Below, in pieces: positions 45,560 to 53,586 of a stretch of 64,000 nucleotides of DNA. Numbering within the stretch: position 1 is the first letter of the stretch; every line of letters starts with the position of its first letter. A model generated the notes under the pieces. It was given only the letters and a program-made list of their open reading frames with translations, did no database searches and was not told the DNA's origin. The position numbers and the translations under genes are program-made. Origin of the DNA: Pseudoglutamicibacter albus (lineage in GTDB: Bacteria > Actinomycetota > Actinomycetes > Actinomycetales > Micrococcaceae); contig NZ_JAVDXX010000001.1 of assembly GCF_031458175.1 (NCBI RefSeq), positions 496,001-560,000 of the forward strand, in the 5' to 3' direction.

Positions 45560-46468
45560 ATGTCTCAAGCGCAGACTGAACCGACCCCGGGCCTGGTTGT
45601 TGTTGATAAGCCCGCTGGGATGACCAGCCACGATGTGGTGGGTCGCTTGCGGAGGCTCGCCGGTACCCGGAAAGTGGGGCATGCGGGAACGTTGGATCCG
45701 ATGGCGACCGGTGTGCTGGTTGCCGGTGTGGGTCGAGCTACCCGGCTTCTGACCTATATCGTGGGCGAATCGAAGACCTATGTGGTTACGATTCGTTTGG
45801 GGGAAACCACCACGACTGAGGACGCCGAAGGGGAGATCCTTGAGCGTCGTTATGTTGCGGCGGTGACTCGCCCCCAGCTTGACGATGCGGTGGCCGGGTT
45901 GACGGGGGAGATTCAGCAGGTGCCCTCGGCTGTTTCGGCGATCAAGGTGGACGGTAAACGCGCTTATCAGCGGGTCCGTGACGGGGAGAACGTGCAGTTG
46001 CAGGCCCGGGCCGTCACGGTGAACCGTTTCGATGTTTTGGATGTTCGCCGCGCCAATGACGGCACGACGATGGACGTTGACGTTGTGGTCGATTGCTCTT
46101 CTGGCACATACGTGCGTGCTTTAGCGCGCGACTTGGGCGAGGCTTTAGGTGTGGGCGGCCATTTGACCGCGTTGCGGCGTACGCGTGTGGGTGGCTTCAA
46201 TTTGGGCCAGGCTCGCACGCTGGAGCAGCTCGCGGAGCAGTTCATTGTGTTGTCGCTCGCGGATGCTGCCCGCGCGCTGTTCCCGGTCCGGCACGTGAGC
46301 GATCAGGAAGCGATTGAGCTCGGGCACGGCCGGCGCATCACGCCGTCGGAGTCGGCGGGGGTGACCGCGGCGATCGACCCGGCCGGTGACTTGATCGCTT
46401 TGATCGAGAACAAGGCTCAAGGCACGCATTCGATGGCCAAACCCGCCTTGGTTTTCGCGCCGCGCTAG
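45560..46468 (+). CDS. truB: tRNA pseudouridine(55) synthase
   Basis: Makes the T-loop pseudouridine 55 in tRNAs. 302 residues from ATG 45560. Marks are GLVVVDKPAGMTSHDVVGRL, KVGHAGTLDPMATGVLVAGVG with the catalytic Asp in the TLDPMA motif (about residue 50), QVPSAVSAIKVDGKRAY and SSGTYVRALARDLGEALG. A C-terminal PUA-like segment follows. In-frame codons upstream lie inside rbfA and lack a site. The gene is the usual neighbour of rbfA. Confidence 0.96.
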   Translation: MSQAQTEPTPGLVVVDKPAGMTSHDVVGRLRRLAGTRKVGHAGTLDPMATGVLVAGVGRATRLLTYIVGESKTYVVTIRLGETTTTEDAEGEILERRYVAAVTRPQLDDAVAGLTGEIQQVPSAVSAIKVDGKRAYQRVRDGENVQLQARAVTVNRFDVLDVRRANDGTTMDVDVVVDCSSGTYVRALARDLGEALGVGGHLTALRRTRVGGFNLGQARTLEQLAEQFIVLSLADAARALFPVRHVSDQEAIELGHGRRITPSESAGVTAAIDPAGDLIALIENKAQGTHSMAKPALVFAPR

Positions 46469-46555
46469 GCACAGACCCGCCTTCGGTGGTTTTCTAGCTT
46501 GCTGGTTTCTCAGTTGTTGGCTTTCTAGGTTGTTGTTCGAGGAGATTCTGTAGCC

Positions 46556-46936
46556 GTGTTGATGGATGGCTTCGCGATCGCGGGCGTTGTGGTGTGCGTG
46601 ATCTCGATGATCGTTGGTATCGCGATGACGGTAATCCGCACCTTCCCCGCGGACTCTTCGATTCTGAGCCTCGCGCTGGTTGAGCTGTATCTGGTGGTGT
46701 ACGGGATTCAGGCCGCGGTGCGGCATACCGGCTCTGCCCCGCTTCTAGGCGCTGGATGGGAGTTCTGGGGATACCTCGCGACCGCTTTGTTGCTGGTTCC
46801 TTTGGCGGCATGGTGGGCGATCGGGGATAAGTCCCGCTGGTCCAACACCGTGATGGCCGCGGCAGGCTTCACTGTGCTGGTCATGCTGGTTCGGATGCAG
46901 CAGGTGTGGCACGGTCAAGGATTCTTTGCCGGCTAG
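46556..46936 (+). CDS. Small membrane protein of unknown function
   Basis: 126 residues with four hydrophobic helices at about 6-28, 35-55, 65-85 and 98-115, joined by short loops (TFPADSSILSLALVELYLVVYG and GDKSRWSNTVMAAAG). No catalytic motif is seen. GTG 46556 or ATG 46562 can serve as start; GAGGAG lies 11-17 bases upstream. A second membrane protein follows directly, and similar pairs occur between truB and ribF in related Micrococcaceae as far as I recall. The stop codon lies in an 11-bp duplication. Confidence 0.7.
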   Translation: MLMDGFAIAGVVVCVISMIVGIAMTVIRTFPADSSILSLALVELYLVVYGIQAAVRHTGSAPLLGAGWEFWGYLATALLLVPLAAWWAIGDKSRWSNTVMAAAGFTVLVMLVRMQQVWHGQGFFAG

Positions 46937-46957
46937 GGATTCGGTGGGCTAGGGATT
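46931..46957. repeat. 11-bp direct duplication spanning a stop codon
   Basis: GGCTAGGGATT at 46931-46941 and 46947-46957 (period 16). The first copy contains the TAG of the preceding membrane-protein gene; the second supplies the AGGG before the next start. Confidence 0.85.
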
Positions 46958-46958
46958 G

Positions 46959-47465
46959 ATGAGTGGAATGGATAATCACGTGAAGGATACGGGACAGCCA
47001 GATAACGCACCGCAGCCAGATAACGCACCGCAGTCAGATAACGCAGTGCAGCCAGATAGCCCAGTGCAGACGAAAAATAAGGGCCTTGGCCGGATCCTGG
47101 TTGCGGTGTATGGCGTGTTTGCGTTGTCGGCTTTTGCGCGTTCGGTGTATCAGATTGCTACTGATTTCTCGCTCGCGCCGGTCGCTTTCTCGCTCTCGGC
47201 GCTCGCGGCTGTGATCTACATTGTGGCTACGGTCGCACTCGCTCTACCGGGTGTAACAGCCTGGCGTGCGGCGTTTGCGGCGGTGATTGTTGAGTTCGTT
47301 GGCGTGGTTGCGGTCTCGATCTTGTCGTATATCTCGCCTGAATTGTTCCCGAAGGCGAGCGTGTGGAGCCATTTTGGTCAAGGCTACGGTTATGTTCCGT
47401 TCGTTCTGCCGGTCATCGGTTTCTGGTGGTTGTGGGTTCACCGGCCACATAGGGCCGCGGCGTGA
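46959..47465 (+). CDS. Membrane protein of unknown function with repeat tail
   Basis: 168 residues. The first 40 form a polar tail with a repeated QPDNAPQ unit (DNA period of 18 bases, AGATAACGCACCGCAGCC-like), then four hydrophobic helices at about 45-62, 72-97, 103-125 and 140-158. No known domain is recognised. ATG 46959 and ATG 46971 are both possible; TTG 46956 is less likely. The topology resembles the gene before it, so the pair may act together, but no function can be stated. Confidence 0.68.
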   Translation: MSGMDNHVKDTGQPDNAPQPDNAPQSDNAVQPDSPVQTKNKGLGRILVAVYGVFALSAFARSVYQIATDFSLAPVAFSLSALAAVIYIVATVALALPGVTAWRAAFAAVIVEFVGVVAVSILSYISPELFPKASVWSHFGQGYGYVPFVLPVIGFWWLWVHRPHRAAA

Positions 47466-47613
47466 GCGTAGAGCGCAGCGGCCGTGGTGTTCGTGAGAGA
47501 ATAGCGCGGGGTGTCACGGACGGGTGCTCATCCGGCCCGGCCACCGCATCGTGAGGTGACAAGCGCACACCGCGGTGACGTGAGAATCGATCTTCAGCAC
47601 ACGAGGAGTCTTT

Positions 47614-48609
47614 GTGCATATTTGGACGGATCCTTCTGAGGTTCCGGAATCGCTGACGTGTTCGGTGGTGACGATCGGTAATTTCGATGGCGTTCACCGC
47701 GGGCACATGGCCTTGCTGGAACGGGTTGTTGAGCTCGCTGCCGCGAGCGAGCCGCCGTGTGCCGGTGTTGTGATGACGTTTAGCCCGCATCCTGCCACGG
47801 TGCACCGGCCGGCGTTTGCGCCGGTCCCGATCATGGCTGATGAGATCAAGGACATCCACTGTGCTGAGGCCGGGGTTGACGCGGTTCTGCGCCTGAACTA
47901 CACGTGGGAGTTCGCGCAACAGACCCCTGAAGAGTTCGTGAAGAACTACGTGGTGGATGTGTTGCATGCCCGTGCCGTGGTGGTGGGTGAGGACGTACGG
48001 TTCGGCCTGGACAACGCTGGTGACATCGAGTGTTTGCGCACGCTGGGTGAGAAGTTCGGTTTCGAGGTTGTCACGCTGGCTGATGTGGGGCTGCAACGGC
48101 GCTGGTCCTCGACGTGGGTGCGTGAAGCGCTGCAGGTGGGGGATGTGAAATCCGCGGCGGAGGTTTTGGGCCGTAATCACCGCATGTTCGGGACGGTGGC
48201 GCACGGTTTCGCGCGCGGCCGCGAGCTCGGTTTCCCTACCGCGAATCTGGCCGATGACGCGACCGGTCTGATGCCGGCTGACGGCGTGTATGCGGGCTGG
48301 TTGATCGATCAGGCCGGGGTGTGGTGGCCGTCTGCGATCTCGATTGGTACGAACCCGACGTTCGATGGCGTGGTGCGTGTCGCTGAGGCGTTCGTGATGG
48401 ACCGTCCCGAGGGCGAGCAGGTCGAGGACTTTAACTTGTATGAGCAGGAAGTGGTGCTCGAGTTTGTGGACCACTTACGGCCAACCATCACCTACCGCGG
48501 CCCTGAGGCGCTCATCGAGCAGATGCACATGGACGTTGACCGTGCTCGTGAGATTCTGCGCGCTGATGCCAAAGCCCGACCTGACGTGGTCAAAGTAGCC
48601 GCTGGCTGA
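47614..48609 (+). CDS. ribF: Bifunctional riboflavin kinase/FAD synthetase
   Basis: Makes FMN from riboflavin and then FAD from FMN. 331 residues in two parts: an N-terminal nucleotidyltransferase (VVTIGNFDGVHRGHMALLERV at about 22-42, with the HxGH-like motif, and a later SSTWVREAL signature near 167) and a C-terminal riboflavin kinase domain (GTVAHGFARGRELGFPTANLA near 192-212). GTG 47614 follows ACGAGGAG by five bases. It has its usual position downstream of truB. No FMN riboswitch was recognised before it. Confidence 0.96.
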   Translation: MHIWTDPSEVPESLTCSVVTIGNFDGVHRGHMALLERVVELAAASEPPCAGVVMTFSPHPATVHRPAFAPVPIMADEIKDIHCAEAGVDAVLRLNYTWEFAQQTPEEFVKNYVVDVLHARAVVVGEDVRFGLDNAGDIECLRTLGEKFGFEVVTLADVGLQRRWSSTWVREALQVGDVKSAAEVLGRNHRMFGTVAHGFARGRELGFPTANLADDATGLMPADGVYAGWLIDQAGVWWPSAISIGTNPTFDGVVRVAEAFVMDRPEGEQVEDFNLYEQEVVLEFVDHLRPTITYRGPEALIEQMHMDVDRAREILRADAKARPDVVKVAAG

Positions 48610-48622
48610 GAACGGTTCAGGT

Positions 48623-49414
48623 TTGACGGGGCAAGTCCCGAATCTTCCGCAGCGCGGGCCGAATCTGGCTGGCGCGAAGCGTGCGTTGATCGGTTCTGCG
48701 TGGGCTGGTTCGGGTGCCGACTACGATGCGGTTCGGCCTACCTATCCGCAGTGGTGCGTGCCGTGGCTGCTAGATGGTAGCGCTACCCGTCGCGTGGTCG
48801 AGGTCGGCGCGGGGACGGGCTTGTTCACGCGCGACCTGGTTGCATCGGGGCATCGGGTGATAGCGGTTGAACCTTCCGTATCGATGCTTGAGGTGCTGCG
48901 GAAACAGGTTCCTGGGGTTGAACACACGTTGATCGGCACGGGGGAGTCCACCGGTCTGGAGGAAACGGTCGATGCGGTGGTTGCCGCGCAAGCGTGGCAT
49001 TGGGTTGATCCGATCGAGGCTGGCGCCGAGGCCGCGCGCATCACCCAGGCAGCGAGTGACCCGGTGCTGGGGCTTGTGTGGAATCAGCTGGATGTGCAGG
49101 TTCCGTGGGTGCACCGTTTAGCGCGGATCATGCATGCCGGCGATGTGCATCGGGATGCTCAAGCTGCCGCGCAGGCGGGGCCGCTGTGGCGTATCGAGGC
49201 GGTCCGCGAAGACCGCTGGGTGCAGCGGCTCAGTGTTGAGCAGGTGTTCGAGCTGACCCGCACGCGAGCCTATTGGTTGCGGGCGAATCAGAAGACCCGG
49301 CAGCGGGTTGAAGATAACCTGCGCTGGTACTTGCACGAGCATCTGGGGTTTGAGCCGGGGGAGCGCATCGAGCTTCCATACCGGACACTCGCGGTACGCA
49401 ACACACGCACGTGA
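48623..49414 (+). CDS. Class I SAM-dependent methyltransferase
   Basis: 263 residues with a Rossmann-type SAM domain. Motif I is VVEVGAGTGLFTRDLVASG (about 59-77), the acidic end of strand 2 is VIAVEPSVSMLEVLRK, and motif IV is AVVAAQAWHWVDP. The AQAWHW motif is typical of UbiE/Methyltransf_11-type proteins of unknown substrate. The start is a TTG (48623) 13 bases after ribF, with only a weak site upstream; no better in-frame start keeps the N-terminus. Position between ribF and rpsO suggests read-through from ribF. Confidence 0.85.
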   Translation: MTGQVPNLPQRGPNLAGAKRALIGSAWAGSGADYDAVRPTYPQWCVPWLLDGSATRRVVEVGAGTGLFTRDLVASGHRVIAVEPSVSMLEVLRKQVPGVEHTLIGTGESTGLEETVDAVVAAQAWHWVDPIEAGAEAARITQAASDPVLGLVWNQLDVQVPWVHRLARIMHAGDVHRDAQAAAQAGPLWRIEAVREDRWVQRLSVEQVFELTRTRAYWLRANQKTRQRVEDNLRWYLHEHLGFEPGERIELPYRTLAVRNTRT

Positions 49415-49610
49415 GACTCGCGTGAAGCGGCCCGCCGCCGCTGTGTTCTGAGGCTCATCGCGGGCTTTGGATCGGCTTGATAGACTTATAGCTGGTGTTA
49501 GCTGCAGTCCGCGGTGGCTACCATCCCCGGCGACGATGGCCCAGCGATATCAGTTGAGGGCGATCCCGTGCGGGTTCACTGTACGCGGCACACTCTCAAG
49601 GAGTAAATAC

Positions 49611-49880
49611 ATGGCTCTTGACCAGGCCGTAAAGCAAGAGATCATCAAGGAATACGCGATCCACGAGGGCGACACTGGTTCCCCTGAGGTTCAGATCGCT
49701 GTCATGTCCCGTCGTATCTCTGACCTGACTGAGCACCTGAAGCATCACAAGCACGACCACCACACCCGTCGTGGCCTCATGGCCCTGGTTGGTCGCCGCC
49801 GCCGCATGCTTGGCTACCTCAAGTCTGTAGACATTGAGCGTTACCGTTCGCTGATCGAGCGCCTCGGTCTGCGCCGCTAA
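49611..49880 (+). CDS. rpsO: 30S ribosomal protein S15
   Basis: 89 residues starting [30 protein letters not shown]. It binds 16S rRNA early in 30S assembly; the H-D-x-x-x-R-R-G-L motif occurs as [26 protein letters not shown] precedes the ATG by seven bases; the longer upstream frame does not match the family. The 196 bases before it are gene-free and must hold its promoter, though no clear one was picked out. A strong terminator follows. Confidence 0.98.
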   Translation: MALDQAVKQEIIKEYAIHEGDTGSPEVQIAVMSRRISDLTEHLKHHKHDHHTRRGLMALVGRRRRMLGYLKSVDIERYRSLIERLGLRR

Positions 49881-49890
49881 TGTCTCACGT

Positions 49891-49923
49891 TTAACGCCCC
49901 GGAAAAGCTTTCCGGGGCGTTAA
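49891..49923. terminator. Terminator after rpsO
   Basis: A perfect 15-bp stem TTAACGCCCCGGAAA (49891-49905) and its complement (49909-49923) with a 3-base loop AGC, 10 bases after the stop codon. Confidence 0.88.
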
Positions 49924-50037
49924 CGCATCAGAAGTTCAAACATCAATATCTAATCCAATACAGCGTCACCGACGTTCACGCTAACTAGAGAATCGCGTGT
50001 GGTCCTCGGTAGTGGCCCGCGGTGCAGCCCATTCAGA

Positions 50038-50089
50038 TTCGTCCTCAACAGGGCGGCTAGATGTTCGTCCTCAAGAGGGCGGCCGGAAG
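50038..50089. repeat. 26-bp tandem repeat in the pnp leader
   Basis: Two adjacent units at 50038-50063 and 50064-50089, both starting TTCGTCCTCAA and sharing AGGGCGGC. They differ at a few positions and lie 80-130 bases before the pnp start. Confidence 0.88.
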
Positions 50090-50168
50090 CTGTACCGATG
50101 GCCTCGATCGAGCACCAACCGCGAATAAGCGTTTCGTTGTTGACGTGCATTTTTAGGAGAAAACTGTA

Positions 50169-52397
50169 GTGGAAGCTACTGACATTCAATATTCAGAGGC
50201 CGTGATTGACAACGGCCGTTTTGGTAAGCGCACCATCCGTTTCGAGACCGGCCACGTAGCCAAGCAGGCTGCTGGTTCGGCGATGGTGTTCCTCGATGAT
50301 GACACCTCGATGCTCTCGGCAACCACCGCCGGTAAGCATCCGCGTGAGGGCTTCGATTTCTTCCCGCTCACCGTCGACGTTGAAGAGCGCATGTACGCTG
50401 CGGGTAAGATCCCGGGCTCGTTCTTCCGTCGTGAAGGCCGTCCATCGACTGAGGCGATCCTCGCGTGCCGTCTGATGGACCGCCCGCTGCGCCCGTCTTT
50501 CGTCAAGGGCTTGCGCAACGAGGTTCAGATCGTGGTCATGGTGACCTCGATCAACCCGGATGACTACTACGATGTGGTCGCTATCAACGCTTCCTCGATG
50601 TCCACCCAGCTTTCGGGTCTGCCGTTCTCCGGCCCGATCGGTGGCGTGCGCATCGCGCTCATCGAAGACAGCGAAGGCCCACAGTGGGTTGCGTTCCCAA
50701 CCAAGACCCAGCTTGATGAGGCCGTGTTCAACATGGTTGTTGCAGGCCGCGTTGCTGGCGATGATGTTGCGATCATGATGGTCGAGGCTGGCGCTACCGA
50801 TCACGCGTGGGAACTCATCCACGATCGCGGCGTCACGGCACCGACCGAGACCGTTGTCGCTGAAGGCCTCGAAGCCGCCAAGCCATTCATCCGTGCACTC
50901 GTTGAGGCGCAGGCTGACCTCGCATCGCGCGCGGCTAAGCCTGCCCGTGAGTTCCCGATCTTCCTCGACTTCGAGGACGACGCCTACGAGGCAGTCGAGA
51001 AGACCGCTGCGCAGAAGCTTGCAGAGGTCTACCAGATCGCTGATAAGCAGGAGCGCCAGGACGCTGACGATGCGCTGAAGGAAGAGGTCCTTGAGGCTCT
51101 GGCCGGTGAGGGCAAGGAGTTCGAGGAACGCGAATCCGAGGTCTCCAAGGCATACGGTGCACTCACCAAGCACATCGTGCGTCAGCGCATCTTGAAGGAC
51201 CAGGTCCGCATCGACGGCCGTGGTTTGACTGACATCCGCCAGCTGCTGGCCGAGGTCGAGGTTCTGCCGCGCGTTCACGGTTCCGCGATCTTCGAACGCG
51301 GCGAAACCCAGATCATGGGTGTCACGACCCTGAACATGCTCAAGATGGAGCAGCAGATCGATTCGCTCGCCCCAGAGAAGGCGAAGCGCTACATGCACCA
51401 CTACAACTTCCCGCCGTTCTCCACGGGCGAGACGGGCCGTGTCGGCTCGCCGAAGCGCCGCGAGATCGGCCACGGCGCCCTCGCGGAACGCGCCCTGGTT
51501 CCGGTTCTGCCATCGCGTGATGAATTCCCATACGCGATCCGCCAGGTTTCTGAGGCGTTGGGCTCCAACGGTTCGACCTCGATGGGGTCAGTCTGCGCAT
51601 CCACTTTGTCGATGTACAACGCTGGTGTTCCGCTCAAGGCCCCTGTTGCAGGTATCGCGATGGGCCTGGTCACCGACACGGTGGACGGCGAGACCCGTTA
51701 CGCGGCCCTGACTGACATCCTCGGTGCTGAAGACGCGATGGGTGACATGGACTTCAAGGTGGCCGGTACCCGCGATTTCATTACCGCGATCCAGCTGGAC
51801 ACCAAGCTCGACGGCATCCCAGCCTCCGTGCTCGCTGCCGCACTCAAGCAGGCTCACGAGGCCCGCGTTCACATCCTGGACGTCATGGATTCTGCGATCG
51901 ACGCCCCAGACGAGATGTCCCCATACGCTCCACGCATCATCTCGGTGAAGATCCCAGTGGACAAGATCGGTGAGGTCATTGGTCCTAAGGGCAAGATGAT
52001 CAACCAGATTCAGGAAGACACCGGCGCTGAAATCTCGATCGAAGATGACGGCACGGTCCTGATCGGCGCCACTGACGGCGCTGCGGCTGAAGCTGCACGC
52101 GCAACGATCAACGCGATGGCTAACCCGCAGATCCCTGAGGTTGGCGAGCGTTACCTCGGTACCGTGGTGAAGCTGACCTCCTTCGGCGCGTTCATTTCGC
52201 TCACGCCAGGCAAGGATGGCCTGCTGCACATCTCCGAGTTGCGTAAGCTCAACGGCGGCCAGCGCGTCAACGACGTCGAAGACGTTGTGGGCGTGGGCCA
52301 GAAGCTCCAGGTTGAGATCACCAAGGTTGACGACCGCGGCAAGCTCTCGCTCGCCCCAGTCGTTGACGAGGAAGCAGCTGAGAAGGACGCCGAGTAA
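50169..52397 (+). CDS. pnp: Polyribonucleotide nucleotidyltransferase (PNPase)
   Basis: A 742-residue phosphorolytic 3'-5' exoribonuclease that also adds tails. Two RNase PH domains are separated by a helical linker: the first from about 15 ([23 protein letters not shown], then [19 protein letters not shown]) and the second from about 340 ([25 protein letters not shown]-like [12 protein letters not shown]). C-terminal KH ([20 protein letters not shown] near 595) and S1 ([27 protein letters not shown]) domains bind RNA. GTG 50169 follows AGGAG by nine bases. The rpsO-pnp order is conserved; a terminator and repeats lie between. Confidence 0.97.
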   Translation: MEATDIQYSEAVIDNGRFGKRTIRFETGHVAKQAAGSAMVFLDDDTSMLSATTAGKHPREGFDFFPLTVDVEERMYAAGKIPGSFFRREGRPSTEAILACRLMDRPLRPSFVKGLRNEVQIVVMVTSINPDDYYDVVAINASSMSTQLSGLPFSGPIGGVRIALIEDSEGPQWVAFPTKTQLDEAVFNMVVAGRVAGDDVAIMMVEAGATDHAWELIHDRGVTAPTETVVAEGLEAAKPFIRALVEAQADLASRAAKPAREFPIFLDFEDDAYEAVEKTAAQKLAEVYQIADKQERQDADDALKEEVLEALAGEGKEFEERESEVSKAYGALTKHIVRQRILKDQVRIDGRGLTDIRQLLAEVEVLPRVHGSAIFERGETQIMGVTTLNMLKMEQQIDSLAPEKAKRYMHHYNFPPFSTGETGRVGSPKRREIGHGALAERALVPVLPSRDEFPYAIRQVSEALGSNGSTSMGSVCASTLSMYNAGVPLKAPVAGIAMGLVTDTVDGETRYAALTDILGAEDAMGDMDFKVAGTRDFITAIQLDTKLDGIPASVLAAALKQAHEARVHILDVMDSAIDAPDEMSPYAPRIISVKIPVDKIGEVIGPKGKMINQIQEDTGAEISIEDDGTVLIGATDGAAAEAARATINAMANPQIPEVGERYLGTVVKLTSFGAFISLTPGKDGLLHISELRKLNGGQRVNDVEDVVGVGQKLQVEITKVDDRGKLSLAPVVDEEAAEKDAE

Positions 52398-52448
52398 GGC
52401 GTCAGCGCACGCGTGGCGTGATCGCTTGAACTGATTCGCTGATACGCG

Positions 52449-52482
52449 GGCCCCGGAACCAGTCAACGGTTCCGGGGCCTTT
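52449..52482 (+). terminator. Terminator after pnp
   Basis: A perfect 12-bp stem GGCCCCGGAACC (52449-52460) and GGTTCCGGGGCC (52468-52479), a 7-base loop and TTT. The stretch 52483-52613 holds nothing recognisable. Confidence 0.85.
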
Positions 52483-52613
52483 GCTGTAAGGGGGTCTTGT
52501 GCGTGTGGTGGCCATGTCATAGGGCCACATCATGCGACCACACTGCGCGACCGCATCGTGCGCCCACGTCATGCATCGTCATTGGTTTGGGTTGCGAGTG
52601 AGGCGTGGATCAC

Positions 52614-52664
52614 GATGGTTAGCATTGTTAACCAAACGTTCTTAACTAAGCATTACTAACCATC
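52614..52664. promoter_or_regulatory. A+T-rich inverted-repeat region upstream of the cyclase gene
   Basis: GATGGTTAG (52614-52622) and CTAACCATC (52656-52664) are perfect 9-bp inverted repeats. Inside lie GCATTGTTAAC and TTAACTAAGCATTAC, a further set of TTAAC/GCATT repeats. The block stands out from its G+C-rich surroundings and ends 30 bases before the start codon, so it probably holds the promoter and an operator for the cassette. Confidence 0.5.
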
Positions 52665-52694
52665 GGCGCAGTTGTATTGGATTCTGGAGGGGCG

Positions 52695-53468
52695 ATGTCT
52701 GCAGTAGAGGCGTTCTTGGCCGGGGTGGCATCCGGTTCGATAGAGATGGTGGATCTTACGGCGCCGTTGTCGTCTGAGACTCCGACGTTGACGTTGCCTG
52801 ACCCGTTCCCGAACCTGAATGACTTCAGCCTCGAACAAGTCTCGGCCTATGACGAGCCGGGCCCGTTCTGGAAGCACCACAACATCCGTACCGGTGAGCA
52901 CATCGGAACCCATTTGGATGCCCCGATCCACTGGATCAGCGGCCGCGAGGGTAAGGACGTATCCCAGATCGATCTGCCGCGGCTGACTGGCCCGGCGGTG
53001 GTCTTGGATTTCACCGCTGAGGTTGAGGCTGACCCTGATTTCTTGGTCGACGTTGAGCACTTGAAGGCGTGGCAAGAGCGCCACGGCGCGTTCCCGGAAG
53101 GAGCGTGGCTTTTGTTCCGCACCGGCTGGGATCAGCACGACCACAGCGAGGAAGCGTTCCTGAACGCGGACGGGGCCGGTTCCCACACCCCAGGCTTCAC
53201 GGTCGAATGCGCCCGCTACATGGCGGATGAGCTACCGATTTCGGGTATGGGCGTTGAGACGGTCGGGATCGATGCCGGCTGCGGTGGGGAACAGGACCCG
53301 CCGTTCCCGGTGCACTACTATCTGCTGGGTGCGGATAAATACGGGATCACGTCGTTGAAGAACCTCGCGAAGCTACCAACAACTGGCTCGATGATCTGTG
53401 TGGCCCCGCTACCGATCGTGGGCGGCACCGGCTCCCCATGCCGTGTCTACGCGTTCCTTGAGAAGTAA
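52695..53468 (+). CDS. Cyclase-family metal-dependent hydrolase (kynurenine formamidase/isatin hydrolase-like)
   Basis: 257 residues. The metal-binding signature H-x-G-T-H-x-D-x-P-x-H is intact as HIGTHLDAPIHW (about residues 76-87). Other conserved stretches are WLLFRTGWDQH, SHTPGFTVECARYMAD, VGIDAG and APLPIVGGTGSPCRVYAFL. The family opens amide or lactam rings (N-formylkynurenine, isatin) or similar substrates. ATG 52695 follows GGAGGGG by two to four bases; a TTG lies upstream at 52677. It forms a cassette with the ThDP enzyme downstream. A role as isatin hydrolase is possible by context only. Confidence 0.82.
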   Translation: MSAVEAFLAGVASGSIEMVDLTAPLSSETPTLTLPDPFPNLNDFSLEQVSAYDEPGPFWKHHNIRTGEHIGTHLDAPIHWISGREGKDVSQIDLPRLTGPAVVLDFTAEVEADPDFLVDVEHLKAWQERHGAFPEGAWLLFRTGWDQHDHSEEAFLNADGAGSHTPGFTVECARYMADELPISGMGVETVGIDAGCGGEQDPPFPVHYYLLGADKYGITSLKNLAKLPTTGSMICVAPLPIVGGTGSPCRVYAFLEK

Positions 53469-53494
53469 AACAGGCGCTGAGAAGTAAAACAGGC
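53460..53494. repeat. 16-bp direct duplication spanning the cyclase stop codon
   Basis: GAGAAGTAAAACAGGC occurs at 53460-53475 and 53479-53494 (period 19). The TAA stop at 53466-53468 lies in the first copy; a partial third copy GCGAAGTAAC follows. Confidence 0.92.
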
Positions 53495-53586
53495 ACGGCG
53501 AAGTAACGCCTCCGGTGCGAACTCGGCCCTGCCGTCACTGAGGTTGGGTGCCGTCGCTAAGGCATTGGAAGATTGAAGAAGTGGTT

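Noticed and set aside
47466-47613. FMN riboswitch before ribF
   Set aside because: The conserved FMN-box elements are not seen in this 148-base gap.
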